From the NCBI RefSeq assembly GCF_014397025.1, contig NZ_JACJUO010000001.1, forward strand, positions 124,001 to 188,000: a stretch of 64,000 nucleotides of DNA, read 5' to 3'. This document shows positions 19,185 to 27,097 of the stretch, piece by piece. The DNA is from Ochrobactrum sp. Marseille-Q0166. Its GTDB lineage: Bacteria; Pseudomonadota; Alphaproteobacteria; Rhizobiales; Rhizobiaceae. The first letter of the stretch is position 1. Each line of letters begins with the position of its first letter. The notes under the pieces were generated by a model. The model saw only the letters and a list, made by a program, of their open reading frames with translations, searched no databases and was not told the DNA's origin. Both the position numbers and the translations under genes were made by a program.

Positions 19185-20048
19185 CTAATGCCCTTTGCTG
19201 CCAGCCAGTTCATCACCATAGCGCAGCTCAAGGAGCGCCTTGATCGCCAGAGTTACCAGAGCAAGCAGCGCCAAAAGTGAGGCGACAGCAAAAGCCGCAA
19301 CGAAATTATACTCATTATAGAGGATTTCGACATGCAGCGGCATTGTGTTGGTCAGACCGCGAATATGCCCCGACACCACGGAAACAGCTCCGAATTCGCC
19401 CATTGCACGTGCGTTACAAAGCAGAACACCGTAAAGCAGCCCCCATTTGATATTGGGCAGTGTGACGTAGCGAAAAGTCTGCCAGCCATTCGCGCCCAGC
19501 GAAATCGCTGCTTCTTCATCACCACTTCCCTGCTCCTGCATCAGCGGAATGAGCTCCCGCGCCACGAAAGGGAATGTCACAAACAAGGTTGCCAGAACAA
19601 TCCCGGGAACAGCAAAAAGGATTTGTATATTGTGGCTTTCAAGCCAGGGACCGATCAAGCCATGGCTTGCGAAAAGCAGCACAAATACAAGACCGGAAAT
19701 AACCGGCGAGATTGAAAATGGCAGATCAATTAGCGTGGTCAGAAGCGCCTTGCCTTTGAACTCGAATTTGGCGATTGCCCAGGCTGCGACCACACCAAAA
19801 ATCAGATTGACCGGAACGGATATAACCGCCACCAGAAGTGTGAGTTTGATGGCCGCAATTGCATCCGGCTCGACCAGTGCTGCCAGATATTCGCCGGCGC
19901 CTTTTCTGAAAGCTTCCACAAAGACCGCAACAACGGGAAGGATCAGAAACAGCGCAAGAAACAGGAGGGCTATGCCGATGAGAACGATGCGTGTCGGCAA
20001 ACTTTCAGTAACGGCGCTGCGTGTGGAAGAATTATACGCCATAGCCAT
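19185..20048 (-). CDS. cysW: Sulfate ABC importer, permease CysW
   Basis: Inner membrane permease subunit of the sulfate/thiosulfate importer, 287 residues, about six membrane helices. The characteristic EAA-type loop is seen around EEAAISLGANGWQTFRYVTL, followed by NIKWGLLYGVLL. The segment ARAMGEFGAVSVVSGHIRG is a hallmark of CysW/CysT proteins. Its start overlaps the end of cysT by 17 bases, implying translational coupling. It forms the heterodimeric channel with CysT, energised by CysA and fed by the periplasmic binding protein. Confidence 0.96.
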   Translation of the reverse strand: MAMAYNSSTRSAVTESLPTRIVLIGIALLFLALFLILPVVAVFVEAFRKGAGEYLAALVEPDAIAAIKLTLLVAVISVPVNLIFGVVAAWAIAKFEFKGKALLTTLIDLPFSISPVISGLVFVLLFASHGLIGPWLESHNIQILFAVPGIVLATLFVTFPFVARELIPLMQEQGSGDEEAAISLGANGWQTFRYVTLPNIKWGLLYGVLLCNARAMGEFGAVSVVSGHIRGLTNTMPLHVEILYNEYNFVAAFAVASLLALLALVTLAIKALLELRYGDELAGSKGH

Positions 20049-20898
20049 ACCTCTTTCTCGTCCACGACTGGATCAGATTGATGAACAGCAACATGGCAAA
20101 TGACAGCGCCAGCATGACGGTAGCGAGCGCCGTTGCGCCCGCATAATCATATTCCTCCAGCCTGATCACGATCAGCAGCGGAGCAATTTCCGAGACATAG
20201 GGCGTGTTCCCCGCAATGAAAATGACGGAGCCATATTCCCCGACCCCGCGAGCGAAGGCCAGCGCGAAACCTGTGAGGATAGCCGGCTGAAGGCTCGGTA
20301 GAAGCACGCGCCAGATGGTCTGAAAACGCGATGCACCAAGAGTTGCCGCTGCTTCTTCGACCTCCCGGCTGATTTCTTCCATGATCGGCTGTACAGTGCG
20401 CACTACAAATGGCAGACCAATAAAGATCAGCGCCACAACGATGCCAGCGCGCGAAAAGGCAATCTTTATATTAAACGGCGCAAGAAGACTGCCAATCCAG
20501 CCATTGGGCGCATAGATAGAAGCCAGTGCAATACCGGCTACGGCTGTGGGGAGTGCAAAGGGAATATCGACAATGGCATCGATGAACCGGCGTCCGGGAA
20601 AGCGATAGCGCACCAGAACCCAAGCAAGAATGACACCAAAAACCACATTGACCAGCGCTGCGATAAAAGCAGTACCAAAGCTCGTTTCCAGTGCTGCGAG
20701 CGTGCGCGCATCGGTCACCAGCCTCCAGAAGCCCGTAAAACCAACATCGGTCGAACGCAAAACAAGCGCTGCCAGCGGAATAAGGATAAGCAGAGTCAAA
20801 TAGGCGACACTAAAACCGAGTGTCAGTCCAAAGCCCGGAATGACGCTCGGTTTTCTGAAATGCCACCCTGCTCTGACCGGTGCAGGGTGAGAAGACAT
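20032..20898 (-). CDS. cysT: Sulfate ABC importer, permease CysT (CysU)
   Basis: Second permease subunit of the sulfate importer, 288 residues, about six membrane helices. Family features are VDIPFALPTAVAGIALA, the EAA loop EEAAATLGASRFQTIWRVLL and FARGVGEYGSVIFIAGN. It lies 37 bases after the binding-protein gene and overlaps cysW, so all are likely cotranscribed. Called CysT rather than CysW from operon order and the GEYGSVIFIAGN version of the conserved loop. Confidence 0.96.
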   Translation of the reverse strand: MSSHPAPVRAGWHFRKPSVIPGFGLTLGFSVAYLTLLILIPLAALVLRSTDVGFTGFWRLVTDARTLAALETSFGTAFIAALVNVVFGVILAWVLVRYRFPGRRFIDAIVDIPFALPTAVAGIALASIYAPNGWIGSLLAPFNIKIAFSRAGIVVALIFIGLPFVVRTVQPIMEEISREVEEAAATLGASRFQTIWRVLLPSLQPAILTGFALAFARGVGEYGSVIFIAGNTPYVSEIAPLLIVIRLEEYDYAGATALATVMLALSFAMLLFINLIQSWTRKRYGYGV

Positions 20899-20934
20899 TA
20901 TTATGTTCCCTTTTATTGGTCGTACCGACCTTGC

Positions 20935-21969
20935 CTATTTTGCTGGCTTATAGATCTGATCGAATGTTCCGCCGTCGCCAAAATGATAAGGCTGCGCCTT
21001 GGCCCATCCGCCAAAGATTGGATCATCAATTGTCACAAGCTGCAACTGCGGGAATTCACGCTTCTGGTCAGCAGGAACGACCTCCGGCTTGGACGGGCGG
21101 TAAAAATGCTTGGACGCCAGCGCCTGACCTTCCGGCGAATAGAGATATTCGAGGTAGGCCTCTGCAACCTTTCGCGTTCCATTATCGTCAGCATTCTTGT
21201 CAACAAGCGCCACTGGTGGCTCGGCCAGGATGGATTGCGGAGGCACGACAATGTCAAATGCGTCATCACCAAATTCAGCGATGGAAAGATAGGCCTCGTT
21301 TTCCCAAGCCAGAAGCACATCACCAAGCTGACGCTGTACAAAGGTTGTGGTCGATCCACGTGCACCCGTATCCAGAACCGGCACATGGCGGAACAGTTCG
21401 CCGATATATTCCTTTATCTTGGCTTCATCGCCGCCATATTCTTTGTGCGCCCATGCCCATGCAGCCAGATAATTCCAGCGTGCACCGCCCGAGGTTTTCG
21501 GATTTGGTGTGATAACCTCGACGCCATCCTTTACCAGATCGCCCCAATCTTTAAGGCCTTTTGGATTGCCCTTGCGAACAAGAAAAACAATCGTGGAAGT
21601 GTAAGGTGATGAATTATCAGGAAGGCGCTTGCGCCAGTCCTTATCAATCTTGCCGGAATGTTCAACGATAGCATCAATATCGCTTTCGAGCGCGAGCGTG
21701 ACAACGTCCGCCTTTACACCGTCAATCACTGAACGGGCCTGCTTGCCCGATCCGCCATGTGAGGCCCTGATGGTAACCGTCTCGCCGGTTTCATCTTTCC
21801 AATGCTTGGCAAAGGCCGCGTTATAATCCTTATAAAGCTCCCGAGTCGGATCATAAGATACGTTGAGCAATGTCTGATCGGCATGGCTAGTCTGAATGGT
21901 ACCGGCAAGCGCTGCAGTCGCAACAAAAGCTGCAAGCGCGAATGAAAATTTCGATCTTTTCTTCGACAT
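20935..21969 (-). CDS. Periplasmic sulfate-binding protein
   Basis: Periplasmic solute receptor delivering sulfate or thiosulfate to CysTW, 344 residues. It has a signal peptide (basic start MSKKRSK, hydrophobic core, cleavage near SHA-DQ) and the Sbp/CysP family phrases [47 protein letters not shown] and [16 protein letters not shown] prefer the ATG at 21969, about eight bases behind GAGGTGG. A GTG four codons upstream (21981) overlaps that ribosome site and is the alternative. First gene of the sulfate operon. Sbp and CysP cannot be told apart by eye. Confidence 0.95.
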   Translation of the reverse strand: MSKKRSKFSFALAAFVATAALAGTIQTSHADQTLLNVSYDPTRELYKDYNAAFAKHWKDETGETVTIRASHGGSGKQARSVIDGVKADVVTLALESDIDAIVEHSGKIDKDWRKRLPDNSSPYTSTIVFLVRKGNPKGLKDWGDLVKDGVEVITPNPKTSGGARWNYLAAWAWAHKEYGGDEAKIKEYIGELFRHVPVLDTGARGSTTTFVQRQLGDVLLAWENEAYLSIAEFGDDAFDIVVPPQSILAEPPVALVDKNADDNGTRKVAEAYLEYLYSPEGQALASKHFYRPSKPEVVPADQKREFPQLQLVTIDDPIFGGWAKAQPYHFGDGGTFDQIYKPAK

Positions 21970-22206
21970 GTTCAGGTCCACCTCTCCGCGTTAATTCCTC
22001 AAAGAATATCAGAGGTCATGGTTCACAGGATGCCACAAGCTGGTCGTTATTTAAAATGTCTTCGAAAATTTTACCTTCTAAAGGCATATTTTGGAGAATA
22101 TTTTCTGCAAACGGCACGTTAGGCATCCTCAAAAGGAAAGCATTACGCAACTCAATGATAATCCTATGCAACAGAGGGGCCGAATGAAAACGAGCGGAAT
22201 CTTCTG

Positions 22207-22971
22207 CTAATTTGCTATCTGCTTAGGCTCATTCCATCCCATAAAATTGTAAAAAGCATAACGCCATATGCCAATTTCTTCGTGCAATACGATATCAACT
22301 GCAAGGAATGATAACGCTGAAGAAATCATGTTCGTATGCGTGGTTGTCAGATACGCAGCGGCCACGGGCTCGGGATAGACGCCGAAATGAGCAAGATAGA
22401 GCAAGTCGCGTTTTATAATTGGCGCACCTTGAAGCAAGACAGTTTGAGACGGTTTGATATCTTTCAGTATAGCAGCTGTATTTTTTGCATTCTGCCAAGT
22501 ATTGCGGCTTTTCTCATCTATAACGATATCGCTTGGGTTAACACCGGCCTTCTCGAGTTCTCTCGCTATAATAGCAGCTTCCGATGCGCCCGTTCCCGCA
22601 ACATCAGCCCCGCTCGCTATGAACGTACACTTCAAAGCAGCTTGAACACACTGATGGTTTGCGCGGACTGCTGCCAGAATCGGCCCATATGAAAACAAAA
22701 GCGGCTCAACAGTCTTTTGATCAATCTGGTCAACTGTTTGCGTTCCCATACCAAAAATCAAAAATGCGGTATTGTCTTTGATCGGAGATTGCATTGTTGA
22801 AGAGTATGGCGCCTGGAAACGATACAGCAGATAACCCGGCAAAAAATTTGAAGCAATTGAAACATACAGAATTGTCCCAAATACAATAAATACAAAACCC
22901 GATTTTCGAAATCTAAAATTCCACAACAGGAATCCGAAAATAACAAATAATATAACTAGATTTAACGCCAT
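22207..22971 (-). CDS. YdcF/ElyC-like (DUF218) membrane protein
   Basis: 254 residues with two N-terminal membrane helices and a DUF218 domain, the fold of E. coli YdcF, SanA and ElyC. Seen: FLIFGMGTQT near 70, FIASGADVAGTGASEA near 115, and the family motif DEKSRNTWQNA near 150, followed by LLQGAPIIKRDLLYLAHFG. Family members are implicated in envelope or cell-wall functions, but the reaction is unsettled. Base composition is clearly AT-richer than the neighbours, with irregular codon use, and the gene ends close to the upstream region of sbp. These are mild signs of acquisition. Role here unknown. Confidence 0.75.
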   Translation of the reverse strand: MALNLVILFVIFGFLLWNFRFRKSGFVFIVFGTILYVSIASNFLPGYLLYRFQAPYSSTMQSPIKDNTAFLIFGMGTQTVDQIDQKTVEPLLFSYGPILAAVRANHQCVQAALKCTFIASGADVAGTGASEAAIIARELEKAGVNPSDIVIDEKSRNTWQNAKNTAAILKDIKPSQTVLLQGAPIIKRDLLYLAHFGVYPEPVAAAYLTTTHTNMISSALSFLAVDIVLHEEIGIWRYAFYNFMGWNEPKQIAN

Positions 22972-23055
22972 AATGCACTCATTAGTAAATAAAATTTATA
23001 TATTTATATCCTAGTGATCAACACAATTAAAAACCCAATAAATTATCAAAAAGGT

Positions 23056-23098
23056 GGGATCCGGACTGGATTGCGGGGGCAAATTTTCTCCGGATCCC
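23056..23098. repeat. Perfect 10-bp inverted repeat
   Basis: GGGATCCGGA and TCCGGATCCC separated by 23 bases. On the minus strand a TTTTT follows, so it could act as a leftward terminator, but no minus-strand gene lies immediately to the right; MliC at 23324 is on the plus strand. Alternatively it is the end of a degenerate element. Confidence 0.5.
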
Positions 23099-23249
23099 GG
23101 CCGATCTAACGACCAGCAGGTTGAAAACGGGCGGCGTTGATTTTGGTTCCATCAGAATGGAGGAAAATTCTAATTTATTTAGTTCCGTCCACTTGCACAC
23201 TTACTCATTAAAAGAGTTTGCTCGCCGAAAAGACATAATCGCGACATTG

Positions 23250-23283
23250 AGGGTGTTTAACACTTTTCGGGATGCGCTCTAAA
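23250..23283. repeat. Bru-RS-like repeat fragment
   Basis: Contains AACACTTTTCGGGATGCGCT followed by CTAAA, the same phrase that ends the copies at 7361-7565 and 19066-19175. It appears truncated on the left. Confidence 0.5.
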
Positions 23284-23323
23284 GTGCTATTTGATCGCGA
23301 CTGAAATGATTGGAGAGATCATC

Positions 23324-23698
23324 ATGCTTCGCAAAAGTCAGAATATGGTCATTGCACTTTCTGTGGCTCTGATGATGAGCAGTCCCGTTCTAGCGCAAGC
23401 CATCAGCAGAGATTCCGTGTTTAGACAGGACTATATCTGCGAACGCGGCGTGGTTGTTCCTGTGACTTATATTCATGCCGGAGAAGAGCCAGCCTTCGCA
23501 GTGCTTGATGCTGAAGGCAAAATGGTTGTGCTACAATGGCATGATGCATTGAAAAAATACGTCGCTATGGACGAGCAGGACAGCTATCGCTGGGCGGAAA
23601 AAGACGGCAAGGCTGTTCTGACACACTTGGAGGCTGATGATTCGGCAAAGGAAGTCACCCTGCTCGCAGCCTGCCGTTCGGATGAAAGTGAGCAGTAA
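23324..23698 (+). CDS. MliC-like secreted protein (C-type lysozyme inhibitor family)
   Basis: 124 residues with a signal peptide (MLRKSQNMVIALSVALMMSS, cleavage near AQA). The mature part has the MliC pattern: YICERGVVVPVTYI, AFAVLDAEGKMVVLQW, DSYRWAEKDGKAVL and a final Cys that can pair with the first. MliC proteins bind and inhibit c-type lysozymes in the periplasm or outer membrane. There is no lipobox, so it is probably soluble periplasmic. Start chosen at 23324 because GGAGAG (23312-23317) is well spaced; earlier in-frame TTG and ATG codons are less likely. Family assignment rests on pattern only. Confidence 0.7.
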   Translation: MLRKSQNMVIALSVALMMSSPVLAQAISRDSVFRQDYICERGVVVPVTYIHAGEEPAFAVLDAEGKMVVLQWHDALKKYVAMDEQDSYRWAEKDGKAVLTHLEADDSAKEVTLLAACRSDESEQ

Positions 23699-23705
23699 AT
23701 ACTGA

Positions 23706-24137
23706 TCAGGGAACGAGGTAGTGCCTGTCCCACTGATCCTGTGGCACTTCCTCCCCTATTTCATAATCAAATGAAGTGACGCTCATGTGGTCATCATCGG
23801 TCTTGCAGTCAAACGCAAGCTTGTACCAATGCTCACCGCTGCGGAATGCTGCACCGTCAGCCTTGATACTGTTTTTGCCTGTCAGAGGATCCGAAAAGGC
23901 ATAAGCCAGCACCTTATCGACCGATAACTTCCGCACATCACGGCTGATCTGCTCCATCGCCTCGACATCACAGCGCTGCTCCAGCCGCGTTGCAGGGTCC
24001 AGCTTTTCCAGCTGTGCCTTTTCAAGCGGTGTCATTGCCATAGCTGGCGCATTGAGAGCTATCAGCACCGAAACAATCGCAAACGGCAAAAAGCGTACAA
24101 GGTGAGATACGGACATCAGGCGACATAAAAACTGCAT
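23706..24137 (-). CDS. DUF930-family secreted protein
   Basis: 143 residues: signal sequence (hydrophobic run FAIVSVLIALNAPAMA) followed by the DUF930 domain common in Rhizobiales, with LEKLDPATRLEQRCDVEAM and two conserved Cys that may form a disulfide. Function unknown; predicted periplasmic. A second Met seven codons in (24116) would still leave a signal peptide; neither start has a good ribosome site. It converges on the MliC-like gene, the two stop codons being only a few bases apart. Confidence 0.75.
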   Translation of the reverse strand: MQFLCRLMSVSHLVRFLPFAIVSVLIALNAPAMAMTPLEKAQLEKLDPATRLEQRCDVEAMEQISRDVRKLSVDKVLAYAFSDPLTGKNSIKADGAAFRSGEHWYKLAFDCKTDDDHMSVTSFDYEIGEEVPQDQWDRHYLVP

Positions 24138-24290
24138 TGGATTTTAAGAAACTCACTGGGAAAGATTTTAATTCAGAGCTTTAGTAACACATCTTTTGTG
24201 GCAGCTCGTCGCCCTTCAGAGCAATGTTATTGATCGTGTTTCCCACAAGAATGAGTTCCCTCGTCACGCGTCTTCTCGCCCCCCAAAGCA

Positions 24291-25409
24291 TCAGATTCCA
24301 AAGAATGTCCTGTTACGCCCCGCTTCTTTCGCAGCGTATAAAATCTTGTCGGCCCGCTCAACTACTTGCCAGAAATTGCCGTGGCTTTCGAGCTTGGCCG
24401 CACCAAAGCTGCAAGTAACCTGCTCATCTGCGGACAAGCGGGAGAATTTATGATCTTTCACCCTTTCCCGAATTGTCTCGATCAGAGCGTAAGCTTCATC
24501 TGAAGGCATATCATCAAGATAGAGGATAAACTCCTCTCCCCCAATGCGTGCCGTCAAATTACGATCACCGGAATAGGACTGAAGAATCTCAGCAAACTCT
24601 TTTAGGACAGCATCCCCCGCGGCATGGCCATAGAGGTCATTGATATTTTTGAAGTGATCAATATCGCAGGCAACGATCCACCCGGATAGATTGCTGCGAT
24701 CTGCCACCTGCATACGCTCTTCAAGTCCCCGTCGATTAAGGAGGCCGGTCAACGGATCACTGTCACGTTCATGCGCAAGTTCCATCACCCGGTCTGCGCC
24801 AACGGCAGCAAACAGCACTAGCCCTGCGATTACCGATGCAACAGCCGTTGAAAAAACAGTCCACTGCCAAAATGGGGTGAAAGCAAAATCAATCGCTGTT
24901 TCTCCCGATACGGAATGTGCCGTCAGCACTGTTCGAGGGAAAAACTGTAAAGATACAAGAAGAAGCATGCCGAGCATGATTTTATCGGCAATCGTACCCT
25001 GCACCAATTGCCGAAGAAACCACACGATCGCCAGAATCATAAGAGCGAGACCGAAATTCACGACATAAACGCGACCAATCAAGCTTGGTGAAACATATAG
25101 AAAATAGACAATACCGCCCAGAATGGAAACAAGACTGACGATACAAAACCATGATGGAATACGAAGGCCAGACCTTTGAAGAATACCGTGACCGCCTGCC
25201 AAGGTTCCCAAAACATAGATCGTCACTGTAAACATGGTGTTGGAGGCGTCATCAGTCGGAATATCGACCAACTGTGAGAGCATGGCTAGGCCGATAAAGA
25301 AAAAGCAGACAGCGCACCACAAAAGATAAGAACGTCTTCTATCAATGGCCCAGACAATGACAAAGGCCAATGAAAAAACGATAAGAATGGCTGGCAGTAC
25401 ATAGAGCAT
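24291..25409 (-). CDS. Membrane-anchored GGDEF diguanylate cyclase
   Basis: 372 residues. The N-terminal ~190 residues form about six or seven hydrophobic helices with no recognised sensor domain. A GGDEF domain follows, with DPLTGLLNRRGLEER near 215, CDIDHFKNINDLYGHAAGD near 250 and the active-site GGEEF near 290. An intact GGEEF and the metal-binding Asp predict synthesis of cyclic di-GMP from two GTP. The usual inhibitory RxxD site, five residues before GGEEF, is absent (GDRN there), so product feedback is probably missing. Monocistronic by spacing. Confidence 0.9.
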   Translation of the reverse strand: MLYVLPAILIVFSLAFVIVWAIDRRRSYLLWCAVCFFFIGLAMLSQLVDIPTDDASNTMFTVTIYVLGTLAGGHGILQRSGLRIPSWFCIVSLVSILGGIVYFLYVSPSLIGRVYVVNFGLALMILAIVWFLRQLVQGTIADKIMLGMLLLVSLQFFPRTVLTAHSVSGETAIDFAFTPFWQWTVFSTAVASVIAGLVLFAAVGADRVMELAHERDSDPLTGLLNRRGLEERMQVADRSNLSGWIVACDIDHFKNINDLYGHAAGDAVLKEFAEILQSYSGDRNLTARIGGEEFILYLDDMPSDEAYALIETIRERVKDHKFSRLSADEQVTCSFGAAKLESHGNFWQVVERADKILYAAKEAGRNRTFFGI

Positions 25410-25605
25410 AAAATATTTTCTTATTTAGACATCCATAAAAGCTTATCCCTCTCATCGACTAAAAACACAATTCGGTAAATCAGTGCGCAACCTGAAAACT
25501 GTCAAACACACTTGATTTAAGCTATATGGCCATGCTTGAAACCAGTGAGATAACGAGCCGACAGTGCTGGTCGATAGTCGCAGGCCGTTGGCGAAAGGAA
25601 GAAAT

Positions 25606-25842
25606 ATGAAACCCGTTTTCCTGCAACTGCAATGCGCGCCTGGAAAAACCTATGACGTTGCGGATACACTGTATCAGCGCGAAATCGTATCAGAACTCTA
25701 TTCTACCAGCGGTGAATACGATCTTCTTGCCAAGATTTACGTCAAGGAAGGCGATGATATCGGCAAATTCATCAATGAAAATGTATTGGACATACCCAAC
25801 ATTGTTCGTTCGTTGACCACGCTGACCTTCACAGCGTTTTAA
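25606..25842 (+). CDS. Stand-alone Lrp/AsnC ligand-binding (RAM) domain protein
   Basis: 78 residues that align to the C-terminal effector-binding domain of Lrp/AsnC regulators and lack the DNA-binding helix-turn-helix. Seen: the strand-helix opening VFLQLQCAPGKTYDVADTL, the SGEYDLLAKIYV stretch, and an ending like NIVRSLTTLTF. Such single-domain proteins can oligomerise and bind amino acids or pair with full-length Lrp proteins; no direct target is visible. The ATG at 25606 follows AAAGGAAGAA. The frame extends to a GTG at 25564 without a better site. Confidence 0.85.
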   Translation: MKPVFLQLQCAPGKTYDVADTLYQREIVSELYSTSGEYDLLAKIYVKEGDDIGKFINENVLDIPNIVRSLTTLTFTAF

Positions 25843-26035
25843 TCACAAGCCGTTCAACACGGCGATTTGTAAAAGCAGCAGATCGCCGAATTGAATACAG
25901 TAAAGATTTGATTCACCATTCAACGATTATACTCAATTTGCAGGGAACCTCCCTGTGTCCTTGCGCATTGTTTCTGCGATAACCCAAGCAAACAGGTTTG
26001 CGGAAAACGAAACAGATAGCGACATTGGAAAGACG

Positions 26036-26419
26036 ATGGATAATCTTGAACAAAGGCGGGTACTGGTCGTGGAGGACGAAATTTTCGTCGCTCTCGATGT
26101 TGCCGCCACTGTGGAAGATGCCAACGGAACTGTTGTCGGGCCTGTAGGCACAGTAAAACAAGCCATTGATCTCATCAACAAACAAGATGTAGACGCTGCG
26201 ATCCTGGATGTAAATCTGGCAGATGGTGATCTTGAGCCTATTCTTGACAGGCTTAAAAAGCGAAATGTCTTTGTGGTGATCCACACTGGCGGCGGCTTAC
26301 CTGCACATCTCTCCGAGCGTTACCCTGAAGTTCCGGTTTTTCATAAACCCGTGCCGCCTTATGTGCTGACACGAGCACTGGCCACGGCCCTAGGGCCGGA
26401 AATCGTTCAGCGTTTTTGA
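26036..26419 (+). CDS. Single-domain response regulator
   Basis: 127-residue receiver domain with no output domain. The key residues are present: acidic pair E13-D14, phosphorylated Asp D58 in AAILDVNLADG, T84 in VVIHTGG and K104 in VFHKPVPP. It may act by protein contact or in a phosphorelay. The ATG at 26036 follows GGAAAGAC; the frame is open earlier from 25955, but that extension is not receiver-like. Its stop codon overlaps the start of the J-domain-like gene (TGATG), so the two are translationally coupled. No sensor kinase is next to it. Confidence 0.88.
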   Translation: MDNLEQRRVLVVEDEIFVALDVAATVEDANGTVVGPVGTVKQAIDLINKQDVDAAILDVNLADGDLEPILDRLKKRNVFVVIHTGGGLPAHLSERYPEVPVFHKPVPPYVLTRALATALGPEIVQRF

Positions 26420-26865
26420 TGCATAGTCGCGTCCCGGATTTTGCTGAACTGTTAGGACAAACAGAGCCTGAAACCTTCAGTGCGCAACATCATCACAATG
26501 TTCGGTTTAAATTTGCCTCAACTGTTTTCGAAGCGAATCTGAATACGGATAATTCAGATAGTCGTGTCCATCCTTCACACTTGTTCGAACTGGAATTTGA
26601 ACGGCAAGACGAAACGAACAAAGATAGCGAAACGAGCGCAATCTCCGAGCGCATGGTCAGGCAGACTCCCGCGCAAATTCGAATGGAACTTGGCTTACAC
26701 TCCAAAATGAATCGCGCAGAGCTGCAACGTATGCGCCGCAGTTTTGCTGCCAGCAATCACCCGGACCGTTTACCGGAAGAATTTCGTCTGGCAGCCGAAC
26801 AACGCATGAAGACAGCCAACGCTCTGCTCGATGAGGCCTTGGCTGCGACGATAAATGCGCTTTAA
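26419..26865 (+). CDS. J-domain-like (DnaJ-type) protein
   Basis: 148 residues. The C-terminal half carries a degenerate J-domain: a helix with RMELGLHSKMNRAELQRMRR, the HPD motif at residues 114-116 (SNHPDR), then a helix with AAEQRMKTANALLDEAL. HPD is the residue triplet through which J-domains trigger DnaK ATP hydrolysis. The N-terminal ~80 residues are polar and match nothing I recognise. The start ATG overlaps the stop of the response regulator gene. The pairing suggests a joint role, perhaps in regulating chaperone or protein turnover, but that is inference. Confidence 0.72.
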   Translation: MHSRVPDFAELLGQTEPETFSAQHHHNVRFKFASTVFEANLNTDNSDSRVHPSHLFELEFERQDETNKDSETSAISERMVRQTPAQIRMELGLHSKMNRAELQRMRRSFAASNHPDRLPEEFRLAAEQRMKTANALLDEALAATINAL

Positions 26866-26897
26866 GAAATTTCCTTACGTTTAAAGCTTTAAATCTT

Positions 26898-26925
26898 TTG
26901 CATTATAACAATAATATGCTAGATT
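26898..26925 (+). promoter_or_regulatory. Promoter of the candidate 6S RNA
   Basis: TTGCAT (26898-26903), a 16-base spacer and TAGATT (26920-26925). A transcript from it would begin near 26932, exactly at the base of the predicted closing stem. Confidence 0.45.
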
Positions 26926-26930
26926 AGCCG

Positions 26931-27066
26931 CGTCGGTGCCTGCAATACCTATTGCACGCCTGGACTTTTCCGCTGAACGCAACATCCTTTAAGGATGCGC
27001 AACCGGTGCTGGCGCTGGGGCAATTTGCGCTTTGCTCTCCGAGAACGGTTCTGTCATACCGACATC
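26931..27066 (+). ncRNA. ssrS: Candidate 6S RNA upstream of ilvD
   Basis: Non-coding stretch that folds as a long hairpin with interior bulges. GTCGGT (26932-26937) closes on ACCGAC (27058-27063), and CATCCT/AGGATG forms the tip near 26983-26997. The right arm contains TCCGAGAA followed by a pyrimidine-rich stretch and CTG, resembling the conserved 3' side of the 6S bubble in E. coli. 6S RNA mimics an open promoter and binds the housekeeping sigma-RNA polymerase. A well-placed promoter precedes it and the ilvD ribosome site follows closely. The identification is from memory of the consensus, without a covariance search; ends are approximate. An ilvD leader is the alternative. Confidence 0.55.
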
Positions 27067-27097
27067 GTAAATTAGAATAGTCCTAAAAGGTTTGAAA

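Larger units (their letters stand above)
22972..23323. other. Intergenic region with an inverted repeat and a repeat fragment
   Basis: 350 bases without a supported gene. It holds a perfect 10-bp inverted repeat GGGATCCGGA (23056-23065) / TCCGGATCCC (23089-23098) that is followed by TTTTT on the minus strand, and a Bru-RS-like fragment at 23250-23283. The remainder is AT-rich. The combination looks like debris of mobile or repetitive DNA, but I recognise no transposase. Confidence 0.5.
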
